Source: Nostoc sp. NMS8 (lineage in GTDB: Bacteria > Cyanobacteriota > Cyanobacteriia > Cyanobacteriales > Nostocaceae). Taken from it: a stretch of DNA of 64,000 nucleotides. The notes under the pieces were generated by a model that was given only the letters and a program-made list of their open reading frames with translations, did not search any database and was not told the DNA's origin. Position 1 is the stretch's first letter. Every line of letters begins with the position of its first letter. The stretch lies in contig NZ_JABXKK010000106.1 in assembly GCF_017115045.1 (NCBI RefSeq), positions 1 through 64,000 on the forward strand, in the 5' to 3' direction. The position numbers were made by a program, and so were the translations under genes. Shown one piece after another: positions 1 to 8,582 of this stretch.

Positions 1-159
1 TGGCGATATTTAGTCATCTTCAGATGACTTTAGCTATGAGACGGGAATTTCAATTCCCGGCGGACAAGCGGTTTCACGTTAAGTTGACACCAATGGCAAG
101 ATGTCCACCCCACAAGATATTAATAAAATTTTAATAAGCAAATTAGATGTGTTTTAGCT

Positions 160-272
160 TAGTCTGTCAAGCTGATTTTGAGGGTTTGTAGTCAAGACTT
201 TAGTGTTTAGAAAATAAAGACTAAAGTCCTGACTATGAAATTGCTTACTATCAATTTAAACTTGACAGACTA
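160..272. repeat. Nested inverted repeat, MITE-like
   Basis: The outer arms TAGTCTGTCAAG (160-171) and CTTGACAGACTA (261-272) are perfectly complementary over 12 bp. Inside, AGTCAAGACTTTAGT (190-204) pairs with ACTAAAGTCCTGACT (220-234) with one mismatch. The 113-bp unit has no reading frame. A small non-autonomous element or a large hairpin is the likely explanation. No clear target-site duplication was identified. Confidence 0.5.
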
Positions 273-314
273 CTAATTGTCTGTCCCAAAAGTTTTGAGA
301 GGTTAGTGGTGTTG

Positions 315-347
315 AGAACCCCGACTTCTTCAAGAAGTCGGGGTTCT
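315..347 (-). terminator. Perfect hairpin, likely terminator of the porin gene
   Basis: Two 16-nt arms (AGAACCCCGACTTCTT and its exact complement) are separated by one base. It lies 45 bp past the porin stop codon on the minus strand. The arm sequence recurs with changes at 4711-4743 and 36412-36444, so this is both a plausible terminator and a member of a dispersed palindromic family. Confidence 0.55.
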
Positions 348-391
348 AGCAGCCCCGTAAAATTAGTAGTCCTGTAAATTGTTGTAAACCT

Positions 392-2170
392 TTAGAAGGT
401 GAAGGTAGTTCTCAACGTACCAATAATTGCATCATCGTTAGCGCTGTTTTGACCAGGAGAAGTTAACCAGATAACACCAGGCGTGATTGAGATGTTATCT
501 GACACGCGATACTTGTAGAAGCCTTCAAAGTGATAAGGTATATCATTACCAGTACCAGCAAAACCTGGTCGGTTAAAGGAATAGGGTTCTGCACCTGCAA
601 AAATGCCCAATACGTTACCTTTTTTACCGAAGTCAGGTAAGGCTACCCCAAGACCGTAGCTCCAAGCTTCATAATCATCATTAGCACCAACGCCTGAGAT
701 ATCGTGGTAAGAAACGAAGCCACTAATTGACAGTTTGTCGCTAGGTCTGAAGGCTGCTTCTATACCATAAGAATTACTGGAAGATGCGTTTAGGAGGGTG
801 TTAGCTTGATTAGTACCTACGATGCGAGCAGTGCTAGTCAAACCACCACCTGCATCAAATAAACCACCAGTTCCAGCACCATTATACCCGTGAACGTAGG
901 TAGCAGCGATCGCCAAGCGATCGCCAACACTAAAGTTCAACTGTCCAAGAGCTGCATAGTTACCTTCTAACAAACCTTGATTTGCGGTAGGATTATTAGC
1001 ATTTGACGCCAAGTAGCCTATAGTCAGTGAACTTGGTTTGAAAAAACTGCCACCCCTACCAAAGGGTAAAGTCAGTGCTGCACCTGCACCACCACCAATA
1101 CGATAGATGGGACTTTCAGAAGCAAAGGTAGACAATGCCCCATTACCTCCATCAAAGTCTTCAAAGTAAGGGTTGTTAGTGGCAACATAATCGCTATGAA
1201 TACCTCCGGTGGCTGCCAAGTAAACTTCAGCTGGGCCTATGGGTACATAATATGCCAGCCAGTCTATATTGACACTGTTATTGTTGCTTCCACCGTTGAT
1301 TTGAAATGTTTGTGTTCCTTCAGCAGTATTGATAGCACCGCCACCATTCCCTACTTGATTAAAGGCTAGTGCATTACCAGCTGCAAGACGGGTGTGTAAA
1401 ACGTCTTTACCCGTGAAGCTGGTTTGCAAGTCTAAACGTACCCTATCCTGAAAGACAGTATTATTAGCATCGCCAGTATTACCGCCAAATATATCAGTCA
1501 CGGCAAAAACAGCTTCACCTACCAATTTTGTGGTAGTAGAAAACTGATTTGCCTCTAGTTCAGCAGTCCGTGCTTCTAGAGAATCTACTCGACCACGCAG
1601 AGTTGCTAATTCTGCCGAGAATTCCTCTTGCAAACGCTGGAGAGTAGCCAAATCTTGTTTTGTTACCAAGTCAGCTGTTGCTGTGGCAATCAGTTCATTA
1701 ACACGATCTAAACAAGCATTCAAACCTGCGGCAAACTCATAACGAGTCAGTGCCCGATTGCCACGATAAGTAGAATTGGGGTATCCCGCTATACAACCGT
1801 AGCGTTCAACTAGAGATTGTAAAGCTTGGAATGCCCAGTCAGTCGGTTGTACATCAGAAAATTGAGAAACTGATGTAACTTGAGACAGTGAATTCTGGTT
1901 CTTGCCTTCGGTGCTGTAGCGATTAACTTCTTCTAAAACTTTATTATCATCAGTCTTTTGGGCAAACAACTGCTGATTAACTTTTGGTTGCTCTGTTTGA
2001 ATGAATATTGGAGCAGCAGAAGCTATTGGTGCTTCTGTTTGAGCAGCTTTTGCCTTTGTATCTTCAGAAGAGCTTGTTACTGAAGTAGCTATAGCTCTAG
2101 CGGAAACCAATACCGTTACTCCCAAAACTACTGGACTTAGTACCAGAGTTTTCCACAATAGATGAGACAT
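392..2170 (-). CDS. SLH-domain OprB-type outer-membrane porin
   Basis: Probable cyanobacterial outer-membrane porin of the iron-uptake/OprB type, forming a beta-barrel for small solutes or inorganic ions. The N-terminus carries a hydrophobic signal segment (LVLSPVVLGVTVLVSARAIA). An SLH domain follows (VTSVSQFSDVQPTDWAFQAL to LTRYEFAAGLNACLDRV), which in this family anchors to the peptidoglycan-linked polymer. A coiled-coil linker (LATLQRLQEEFSAELATLRG) precedes a long barrel rich in Gly, Asn and aromatics, ending in the terminal aromatic motif TFTF. The frame opens at 2215, but the Met at 2170 is preferred because GGAAAGGA lies just upstream and the signal peptide then starts normally. The substrate cannot be told from sequence. 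Confidence 0.9.
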   Translation of the reverse strand: MSHLLWKTLVLSPVVLGVTVLVSARAIATSVTSSSEDTKAKAAQTEAPIASAAPIFIQTEQPKVNQQLFAQKTDDNKVLEEVNRYSTEGKNQNSLSQVTSVSQFSDVQPTDWAFQALQSLVERYGCIAGYPNSTYRGNRALTRYEFAAGLNACLDRVNELIATATADLVTKQDLATLQRLQEEFSAELATLRGRVDSLEARTAELEANQFSTTTKLVGEAVFAVTDIFGGNTGDANNTVFQDRVRLDLQTSFTGKDVLHTRLAAGNALAFNQVGNGGGAINTAEGTQTFQINGGSNNNSVNIDWLAYYVPIGPAEVYLAATGGIHSDYVATNNPYFEDFDGGNGALSTFASESPIYRIGGGAGAALTLPFGRGGSFFKPSSLTIGYLASNANNPTANQGLLEGNYAALGQLNFSVGDRLAIAATYVHGYNGAGTGGLFDAGGGLTSTARIVGTNQANTLLNASSSNSYGIEAAFRPSDKLSISGFVSYHDISGVGANDDYEAWSYGLGVALPDFGKKGNVLGIFAGAEPYSFNRPGFAGTGNDIPYHFEGFYKYRVSDNISITPGVIWLTSPGQNSANDDAIIGTLRTTFTF

Positions 2171-2539
2171 TTTGTATTTTCCTTTCCCAAAAATAACCGA
2201 AATCAGTTGGTTCAAGAAAAAGAGAATAAGCGATTATTCTACTTGTTTGAAATCTTATCAGATTGCTGTTACTTCAGCCATACCTAATAAAATTTTAGCT
2301 GATGAAGAATCGTAAAGTATTGCAAATGGCTTATTTATCTCAGGTCGTATTTATCCGAGATTTTTGCTCGATTTTGTGCAATTTATAGACTTTAGCTTCT
2401 TGTTTTTAACAAGAATTTATGATAAACACTACCCAGTAGTCAGAATTTATAAGAAATATAGAATAATTAGTATATTGATTCATCAAATATTCTTCTTATT
2501 CTTTAATTCCTGAATTCTGACTCCTGAATTCTTATTATT
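2171..2539. other. Porin promoter region with a 3'-end relic of a glycosyltransferase paralogue
   Basis: About 370 bp upstream of the porin. Roughly 2323-2430 resembles the 3' coding end of the glycosyltransferase at 4833-6293: on the minus strand it reads VKNKKLKSINCTKSS, against VKNKKVKSRNGTKSS in the intact gene. The segment 2500-2535 contains a short direct repeat of TCCTGAATTCTGAC type, like Nostocales STRRs. No full gene is present. Confidence 0.5.
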
Positions 2540-4657
2540 TCAAGCAGTTAATTTTTCATTAATATCAGAGGTTCCATACATTGTCAAAACCATAGCGTCG
2601 ATTAAAGCTTTGGCTTTTAGCAGCGTTTCCTGAAACTCCATCTCCGGCTCAGAAAGGGCTATAATTCCGCCACCAATACCAATGGAGGTTTGATCGGGAG
2701 TCAAAACAGCAGTCCGAATCACAATATTCAAATCGGCTGAACCATTTAAGCCCAAAAAACCAATCGCACCTGAATACACTCCTCGCGCCTCTTGTTCTAA
2801 GCGATCGATAATCTGCATAGTGCGGATTTTGGGCGCACCAGTCATCGATCCTCCGGGAAATGCAGCCTGTATGCAATCCACCGCTTGTAAATCTGAACGT
2901 AACCGCCCGCGTACCGTTGTCACCAACTGATGTACTGTTGGATATGTTTCGACATCCATTAATTTTGGTACGTGAATGCTACCAATTTCACAGACTCGCC
3001 CTAAATCATTGCGTAACAAATCCACAATCATCAGATTTTCAGCCCGATCTTTTTCGCTGTTGCGTAGCTTCTCACGGAGGACGAAATCGGCTTCGGGGGT
3101 TTCTCCTCGTGCTAGGGTTCCCTTGATGGGTTTAGTTTCTACCCAAGCTTGGCGATCGATGTGTAGAAACCGTTCTGGAGATGAACAGGCGATCGCAATT
3201 TCACCAAAGCGCAAAAATGCAGAGTAAGGAGCCGGATTGATTTTACGTAATGTGCGATAGAACGTCAATGGATCGGGGGTTGCATCGGTGTAAAGCTGAT
3301 TAGTCAGGCAAACTTGATAGGTTTCCCCTTCGTGAATTTCGTCCAAGCATTGGCGAATATCTTGGATATAATTTTGATAACTGCGACTCAAACGGAACTT
3401 AACTGGCTGACAATTTTCTTGGGGTATAAGGGAAGAAAGAGGATTTAAAGTTTCGAGTTGTTGTTGGATAATATTAAACCAAGTTTCTACCTGTTCCGTT
3501 TGTCCTTTTTTAATCAATTGCAACAAATAAATACACTGTTCTTGATGGTCGATAGCAATCATGCGATCGGCGAGTAAGAAAATTGCATCAGGTAATGGTG
3601 AAGAATGCACCAATGAAGATCCACACTCAGCCTTAAGTTCATAGCCAAAATACCCAACAAATCCACAGTTGAAATCAAAAGGTAACTCATCAGATTGACA
3701 AAATCGGCAGTTTATTTCTCGCTTCAAATACTTAAAAATACTTTCGGTGCGACGAGTTACGGTATCTGACTGTGTGATGATGATTTCTTGCGTTTGGGTA
3801 TGGTATCGCACCAATAAACTGTTTATCCCACTTCCATCACCCATAAACGAGAAGCGAGATAGACCAAGTTCTACACGGCTGCTATCTAACCAAAAAGCGT
3901 TCGGTGCATTCTCAAACAACTGTACAAATATTTGTTCTGTATTTGGGCAGATATCTAACTTGCGCGTATACAATTCAAATTTTTCTTCCTGTTCTTGGCA
4001 GGGTTGAACCATATCAGGAGTAACAGATTCATATCCAATCCAATACTGTTTTTCTGGACTTTTTGACGATTTTTTTGGAAATTGTAGCGTCATATCTCGA
4101 AAGTTTGCTAGTAATCTTTGCCCATATTCTGTACAAATAGACTCTGGGTGAAACTGCACACCCCAAAAAGGTAGATGCCGATGACGCAATCCCATCATCA
4201 ATCCTTCTTCAGTCCAAGCAATTTTTTCTAGACACTCAGGTAGTTCATCAGCAACTAACAACGAGTGATAACGCACCACAGAAAACTGATTAGGAATGCC
4301 TTGAAATAATTCTGAATTATTATGATAAATTTTACTGAGTCTACCGTGTCGAACTTCCGGTGCGTGAATCACTTTTCCACCATGTAGGTAGCCAAGTCCT
4401 TGATGCCCTAGACAAACTCCTAGCAAAGGTACGTCCACATTCTCAATTATTTGCCGACAGACTCCAAAATCTTCTGCTCTTTCTGGACGACCGGGGCCAG
4501 GTGAAATCACAATGTTGTCAAATGCAATTTCTTTCAATTCATCCCAGTTAAGCTGATCGTTATAAATTACTAGAGGTAATTCACCATTTACCTCGGCAAT
4601 CATCTGGTAAAGATTAAAGGTATAGGAGTCATAGTTATCAATAATTAACGTTTGCAT
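2540..4657 (-). CDS. pabB: Aminodeoxychorismate synthase, fused PabA-PabB
   Basis: Makes 4-amino-4-deoxychorismate from chorismate and glutamine for folate synthesis. Residues 1-190 are a class I glutamine amidotransferase (PabA/TrpG-like) with nucleophile Cys82 in GVCLGHQ and His170/Glu172 in QFHPES. The remaining part, to residue 705, is a chorismate-binding domain with YSAFLRFGEIAIACSSPERF, KPIKGTLARG, FPGGSMTGAPKIRTM and YSGAIGFLGLNGSADLNI. Lys in PIKGT is the PabB-type residue that forms the covalent intermediate; anthranilate synthases usually have Ala there. That favours ADC synthase over anthranilate synthase, although fused enzymes of both kinds exist. About 705 residues fits a bifunctional fusion. 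Confidence 0.87.
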   Translation of the reverse strand: MQTLIIDNYDSYTFNLYQMIAEVNGELPLVIYNDQLNWDELKEIAFDNIVISPGPGRPERAEDFGVCRQIIENVDVPLLGVCLGHQGLGYLHGGKVIHAPEVRHGRLSKIYHNNSELFQGIPNQFSVVRYHSLLVADELPECLEKIAWTEEGLMMGLRHRHLPFWGVQFHPESICTEYGQRLLANFRDMTLQFPKKSSKSPEKQYWIGYESVTPDMVQPCQEQEEKFELYTRKLDICPNTEQIFVQLFENAPNAFWLDSSRVELGLSRFSFMGDGSGINSLLVRYHTQTQEIIITQSDTVTRRTESIFKYLKREINCRFCQSDELPFDFNCGFVGYFGYELKAECGSSLVHSSPLPDAIFLLADRMIAIDHQEQCIYLLQLIKKGQTEQVETWFNIIQQQLETLNPLSSLIPQENCQPVKFRLSRSYQNYIQDIRQCLDEIHEGETYQVCLTNQLYTDATPDPLTFYRTLRKINPAPYSAFLRFGEIAIACSSPERFLHIDRQAWVETKPIKGTLARGETPEADFVLREKLRNSEKDRAENLMIVDLLRNDLGRVCEIGSIHVPKLMDVETYPTVHQLVTTVRGRLRSDLQAVDCIQAAFPGGSMTGAPKIRTMQIIDRLEQEARGVYSGAIGFLGLNGSADLNIVIRTAVLTPDQTSIGIGGGIIALSEPEMEFQETLLKAKALIDAMVLTMYGTSDINEKLTA

Positions 4658-4679
4658 ACATAGTCAATTAGCTAGCACA

Positions 4680-4743
4680 TATAGCAATCCTAAATCATTC
4701 GTGAAAAATTAGATCCCCAACTTCTTCAAGAAGTCGGGGATCT
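4680..4743. repeat. Dispersed palindromic element, copy 1
   Basis: A leader reading ATAGCAATCCTAAATCATTC (from about 4680) is followed by a near-perfect palindrome AGATCCCCAACTTCTT/AAGAAGTCGGGGATCT (4711-4743). The same leader plus palindrome occurs in opposite orientation at 36412-36477. The single arm mismatch would be a G-U pair in RNA made from the minus strand, so it may also serve as terminator for the minus-strand gene ending at 4833. Confidence 0.6.
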
Positions 4744-4832
4744 GGATTAAGTTCTATAGGCGCATCTTTAAAAAGAAAGGATTTAAGAAAATCTTCCCGC
4801 ATGAATAATGGCTTGTTTGCCAAAGGTCACAT

Positions 4833-6293
4833 TTATACGAGAATTTCGCTCGATTTTGTGCCATTTCTAGATTTTACCTTCTTGTTTTTAACCCTGATTT
4901 GTGGTAAGTCTTTTTTGTCTTTGTAAAAGTAGCAGATTTCTACTAGAGTTGGCCATATTTCTAGAGAACCGTGAAATTGGCTAATGACATCATCAATAAT
5001 TCTGGAAACGTTTTGCTGAAAAAAATCTGGTTCAAATCCATAAAATACTCTTGATAAATTCTCAGCAAATAATTGAAGAGATAGCTTACGTTCTTCATTC
5101 TGGGCAGACATTGAGGCTTTGATTACCTGTCTGTGGATAGCAGCGATTTTTTCCAGGATTTCCTCAGAGTCTTGTAATGTTACCTCGCCAGAGTAATCGA
5201 ACTTGATTCCCAAGTCATCAAGATGATAAACACTGCTTTTAATCTTCCTTTTAAGCAGACTACATATTTCCTCGTTAAAGAGTTCACTAGCGAGAGGATT
5301 ACGCATATAGTTATTTCTAATATGGTTTTGGACAGCATCAACGTGTGCAGCCATGATGCCCTCTTGCTGTATCCAAATCCTGTAAATATAATCTTCAAAT
5401 CTGAGTCGAGTTGGAAAAAATGGTGGTAAACCTAGCTGATTGTCATATCCAGCAACTCCACAATCCATTCTCCAGTTCTTATTAGTAATAACAGGTCGAA
5501 AATTAGTAAGAATATAAAAATCATTTAGGTCATTTGGACTAATTTGGTTCTCATCATTGAGATACATGTGAATAAAATCAAGTGTATCGATATCATTAGT
5601 TCCTGTGCGAAAAGTTTGGGCAATTTTGACGATGGCATTATTTAATACTCTCCCTGGTTGTAATAAGAGGCTGTTCTCTCGAAAGTAACCTTTAGTTGTG
5701 TTAGTTTCTAAATCCATTGCTGTATCAACAACCAATTCTCCAGCCTCGAAGTTTTCTGGTACATGGCTAGCTTTTTGACCGAGAACATCACCAAAAGCCG
5801 TGAGTAAGTCAAAAGATTTATGGACGTAGCCGCCTTGTTGGTTAGACTTGATTAATTTTCCTCGACATATTTCATCACCTGATAAAGATTCTGGGCTAGT
5901 TTCGATTAAGGCATCTGGTCGCATGTCATCATCGGCACTAACCATTAAATGACCAAGGGTATACATCAGCGTGAAGTTGCGATTTCCTCCATAACTAGGT
6001 CGGAATAGGTTTTTGACTAGTGATTCTAGCTTGCGATCACGCAGTCTTTCGTTTAAAAATGTAATAAATTGTTCTTTCTCTTGGGGCCCGACATAAAACA
6101 CGTCATTGACTGTCTTAGTCTGCTCTAAAAGTGGGTAATATTTCTCATGGTTGGCAATACTAGAATCATCAAAAACGATAATTTTTACAGCATGACCATT
6201 TGCCCGGAAATTCTCATCATACTTTTCGATAGTCTCTGCTACATCTCTCAGTCGATGAGTCGGGATAACAAATACCGTTTCTTTCTGTTTCAT
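4833..6293 (-). CDS. GT-A-fold glycosyltransferase-like protein, function unknown
   Basis: A 486-residue protein I cannot assign to a named family. The N-terminus looks like a nucleotide-sugar glycosyltransferase of GT2 type: a VFVIPTHRLRD opening strand, KIIVFDDSS (the Asp pair that normally binds the nucleotide) and SADDDMRP, a good DXD metal-binding motif, at about residue 120. The middle contains HMYLNDENQISPNDLNDFYI and GVAGYDNQLGLPPFFPTRLRFEDYIYR, which could be acceptor-side elements with a catalytic ED. The last 100 residues are helical. No signal peptide or membrane segment is evident, so it is probably cytoplasmic. It lies 99 bp downstream of the small gene at 6393-6647 on the same strand. 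Donor and acceptor are unknown. Confidence 0.7.
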   Translation of the reverse strand: MKQKETVFVIPTHRLRDVAETIEKYDENFRANGHAVKIIVFDDSSIANHEKYYPLLEQTKTVNDVFYVGPQEKEQFITFLNERLRDRKLESLVKNLFRPSYGGNRNFTLMYTLGHLMVSADDDMRPDALIETSPESLSGDEICRGKLIKSNQQGGYVHKSFDLLTAFGDVLGQKASHVPENFEAGELVVDTAMDLETNTTKGYFRENSLLLQPGRVLNNAIVKIAQTFRTGTNDIDTLDFIHMYLNDENQISPNDLNDFYILTNFRPVITNKNWRMDCGVAGYDNQLGLPPFFPTRLRFEDYIYRIWIQQEGIMAAHVDAVQNHIRNNYMRNPLASELFNEEICSLLKRKIKSSVYHLDDLGIKFDYSGEVTLQDSEEILEKIAAIHRQVIKASMSAQNEERKLSLQLFAENLSRVFYGFEPDFFQQNVSRIIDDVISQFHGSLEIWPTLVEICYFYKDKKDLPQIRVKNKKVKSRNGTKSSEILV

Positions 6294-6392
6294 AAAATTT
6301 GTTCAGATTTCTCAAGTAAATTTTTAACAATGCAAACTCTATTTCAGAGTTATCAGATTACTAATCGTTGTATCCAGAATTAGGAAACTAAA

Positions 6393-6647
6393 TTAAACCG
6401 ATAGGTCGCTACCAATTCCCAGCTTATTTTTGCTATCTTCCAACTGTTTCCAGAGTGCTGCAATTTTGCTGAATGCTTCTTCTGGAGATAGTTTTCCACC
6501 AGTTTCTAAGCTAGTTATGTAACTAACTCTTTGAGAAAATTCTTGGAGATTGGCATTAAAGACTAAGTTATTTGGCTGAAATTTACCGTGGTAGCGATCG
6601 CGGGGATAGAGAAAGCTATTTTTATCGTCATAATTGGGCTGTAACAT
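6393..6647 (-). CDS. Small DUF7219-like protein
   Basis: An 84-residue soluble protein of a type common in cyanobacteria, recognised from FLYPRDRYHGKFQPNNLVFN, LQEFSQRVSYI and ETGGKLSPEEAF followed by ALWKQL. Its role is unknown; I take it to be the family now called DUF7219, from memory. It precedes the glycosyltransferase-like gene on the same strand, so the two may be cotranscribed. The complement of GAGTAAATTA just before the ATG gives a TAATTTACTCCTG-type leader on the plus strand (AGGAG on the coding strand), a good ribosome-binding site. Confidence 0.7.
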   Translation of the reverse strand: MLQPNYDDKNSFLYPRDRYHGKFQPNNLVFNANLQEFSQRVSYITSLETGGKLSPEEAFSKIAALWKQLEDSKNKLGIGSDLSV

Positions 6648-6813
6648 TAATTTACTCCTGATGAAAAAGCTGAGTTGCTATTAGATAGTTGATTGCAGTG
6701 ACCAAGTATAAATTTGCTAATACTGTTTCACAGAGATTCATTGTTTTTTGAAGCTGGCAATTGAGGCGGGTATGGTTGCCTGCATGACAGGATAAGCGTA
6801 GCGGGAAACTCAC

Positions 6814-7212
6814 CTATTCAGGACTGTAATCAGAGCAATTGAGTGCTTGTTTCGTTAGAGCAATAGCGGGCTGTACTGCACACTTTAGATAACGGTTGTT
6901 GTTAAAGAAATGGCAGTTTTCACAGGGATATTGCTGTAAATGTTTGATGGTTACTATTTCGTCTTTCTCTTGTGCCGCATTTTCTGGGGGATCTTCTAGT
7001 GCTTTGCAGACAGATGAAACCAGAAAAACGACAATTGCCCAAACAATCATGAAGGAAATATGAGCCAGAAATACTGCTAAAAAAGGAATGTCTCCGTCCT
7101 GTGGTTTTATGTCACTATGTGTTGCCTTAGCCAGGTTAGCTTCAACCAGTGTAGATTGATGAACACTTTTTTGGGCGGATACATAAAGTCGGAAAAGCTC
7201 CGAAGTATGCAT
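6814..7212 (-). CDS. Small membrane protein with C-terminal Cys motif
   Basis: A 132-residue hypothetical protein. One strong membrane segment (FLAVFLAHISFMIVWAIVVF) lies at about residues 44-65. The C-terminal part has four cysteines in PCENCHFFNNNRYLKCAVQP and ALNCSDYSP, in a pattern C-x2-C, C, C. I recall similar short Cys-motif tails in many cyanobacterial proteins; they look like a metal or iron-sulfur site, but no function is known to me. AAAGG lies about 10 bases before the ATG. It is followed downstream by the DUF7219-like gene after 166 bp. Confidence 0.65.
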   Translation of the reverse strand: MHTSELFRLYVSAQKSVHQSTLVEANLAKATHSDIKPQDGDIPFLAVFLAHISFMIVWAIVVFLVSSVCKALEDPPENAAQEKDEIVTIKHLQQYPCENCHFFNNNRYLKCAVQPAIALTKQALNCSDYSPE

Positions 7213-7450
7213 ATTAAAAACCTTTAGTTAGTCGAACTCAGATCCAGTAAAATGATGAAAATGTTTAATTTTCATCAACTAGCAATAAACTACTACTTTG
7301 CTGATTCTCTTGCAGGCTTTTGCAGAGATTTACCCGGAAACTAAATATCACTAATTTCGTCCTGAAATTGAATTGTAATAGAAGTACCTAAATTTTATAA
7401 TCATTTTTTGGTTAGGTACATACTCAGAGAATAAGTAAATTTTCATCTGT

Positions 7451-7816
7451 CTAATAATATGTGGAATTAAAGGCAGTTGGTAAGTCTGAGTAATCTGAAT
7501 TAATAGATTGGCTGTCTGTTGGTCGAGCTTCTAATAAGCAACTGGTGAGGGAATAGTAAAGAGAATGGATTTTTTTAAGAGTAACTTTGAGAGCGGGAAC
7601 CATCATGGGATGGGTTGCTATTGCTAAAATGTAGTCTCCAGCAAAAATAATCGGATTATCTGTTGCATAAATAAGTTTGCTTTCTCTTGAAATTCCCAAA
7701 AAAGCACATTTATCGGGTAACTGAATTTCAGTTAAATGAATGCTGCAGTAAATACTATTTTCTTGGATTAAAACACCCAATAGGTTCGGTTCTGAAACTT
7801 TTTTACTTTCTAACAC
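7451..7816 (-). CDS. Orphan TrkA-C (RCK_C)-like domain protein
   Basis: A 121-residue protein resembling a stand-alone RCK_C/TrkA-C regulatory domain: LLGVLIQENSIYCSIHLTEI, then LPDKCAFLGISRESKLIYAT, and NPIIFAGDYILAIATHP, which fits the late strand of such domains (GD.ll.a). These domains bind small ligands, including cyclic di-AMP in some families, and usually sit on K+ or other ion transporters. Here it has no transporter fused or adjacent; the kdp genes begin about 2.7 kb away, beyond an RTX gene. The last 30 residues are polar and unassigned. Confidence 0.5.
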   Translation of the reverse strand: MLESKKVSEPNLLGVLIQENSIYCSIHLTEIQLPDKCAFLGISRESKLIYATDNPIIFAGDYILAIATHPMMVPALKVTLKKIHSLYYSLTSCLLEARPTDSQSINSDYSDLPTAFNSTYY

Positions 7817-8582
7817 AAAGTATTTTTATTTATCTCTAATAATATTGTCCAATACTTTAGAGAAAATTTGATTGTTCTCAGATATATTTTGAAGGTATAT
7901 GAATTATATAGAAATAAATAAAAGATATATTTATTGACTAGTTAAAACGGCATATATTTAGAGATATATTTTTGATATATAGCCCTAATTAATCATTCGA
8001 TCAAAAGCTTTAACTGCTAACGATAAAATTTTAGTCTGCGCCTGACACCCACTGGCTTAGATTGTTTGTAAATTATAATACCAGTAAATTCTGATCTGAT
8101 GCTTTACAACAAGTATGACTCAGGTTTCAAAAGGCGATCTATACCTAGTTTTAAAAGCTTGTATAGCAAGGATATCAGCCGTCCATAGGTGTAGTTATAC
8201 CAAGCATTGCCTTGAAGATAGCGATCGCTCGTCTCAGTAAAAATAATATTGTGTTTAACTAAACAGCACTCAGTAGCTACATCTAAAAAATATATAAATA
8301 TTCAAATAAGGCAAATAAAAAAATATGGTTCGAGTAGTGACACTTAAGTTTCTACAGATTATAGTGATTAAATTAACTTGGGTTACTCTGTAAGTAGATT
8401 CCTGATTACTGCTTGTAAAGCTATATAAAGGCTTGATTCTATTGAAAAGCTAGTTTAGCAAAATACGTAAAAAATTATACTTAGATTTAAAATCTCGGCT
8501 AATTTTTTCTGCCTGAAAGCAGCAATACTGACGGGTTAATATCTCAAGTTTCCAAAACAATTAATTTAGGTAGGTAGAACTT
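7817..8582. other. Long AT-rich intergenic region upstream of RTX gene
   Basis: Some 766 bp between divergent genes, very AT-rich, with several TATATAT runs (about 7880-7980) and one HIP1 site near 8220. It should contain promoters for the RTX gene and for the RCK_C-like gene. I see no reading frame, riboswitch or RNA gene that I can support. Confidence 0.5.

Larger units (their letters stand above)
1..391. other. Intergenic region downstream of porin gene
   Basis: No convincing reading frame is seen here. The stretch holds a nested inverted repeat (160-272) and a perfect palindrome (315-347), both listed separately. It is AT-rich and lies downstream of the minus-strand porin gene. Confidence 0.6.

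Noticed and set aside
7817..8582. Possible regulatory RNA upstream of the RTX gene
   Set aside because: AT-rich tracts are present but no stable stem or known riboswitch pattern was found by eye.
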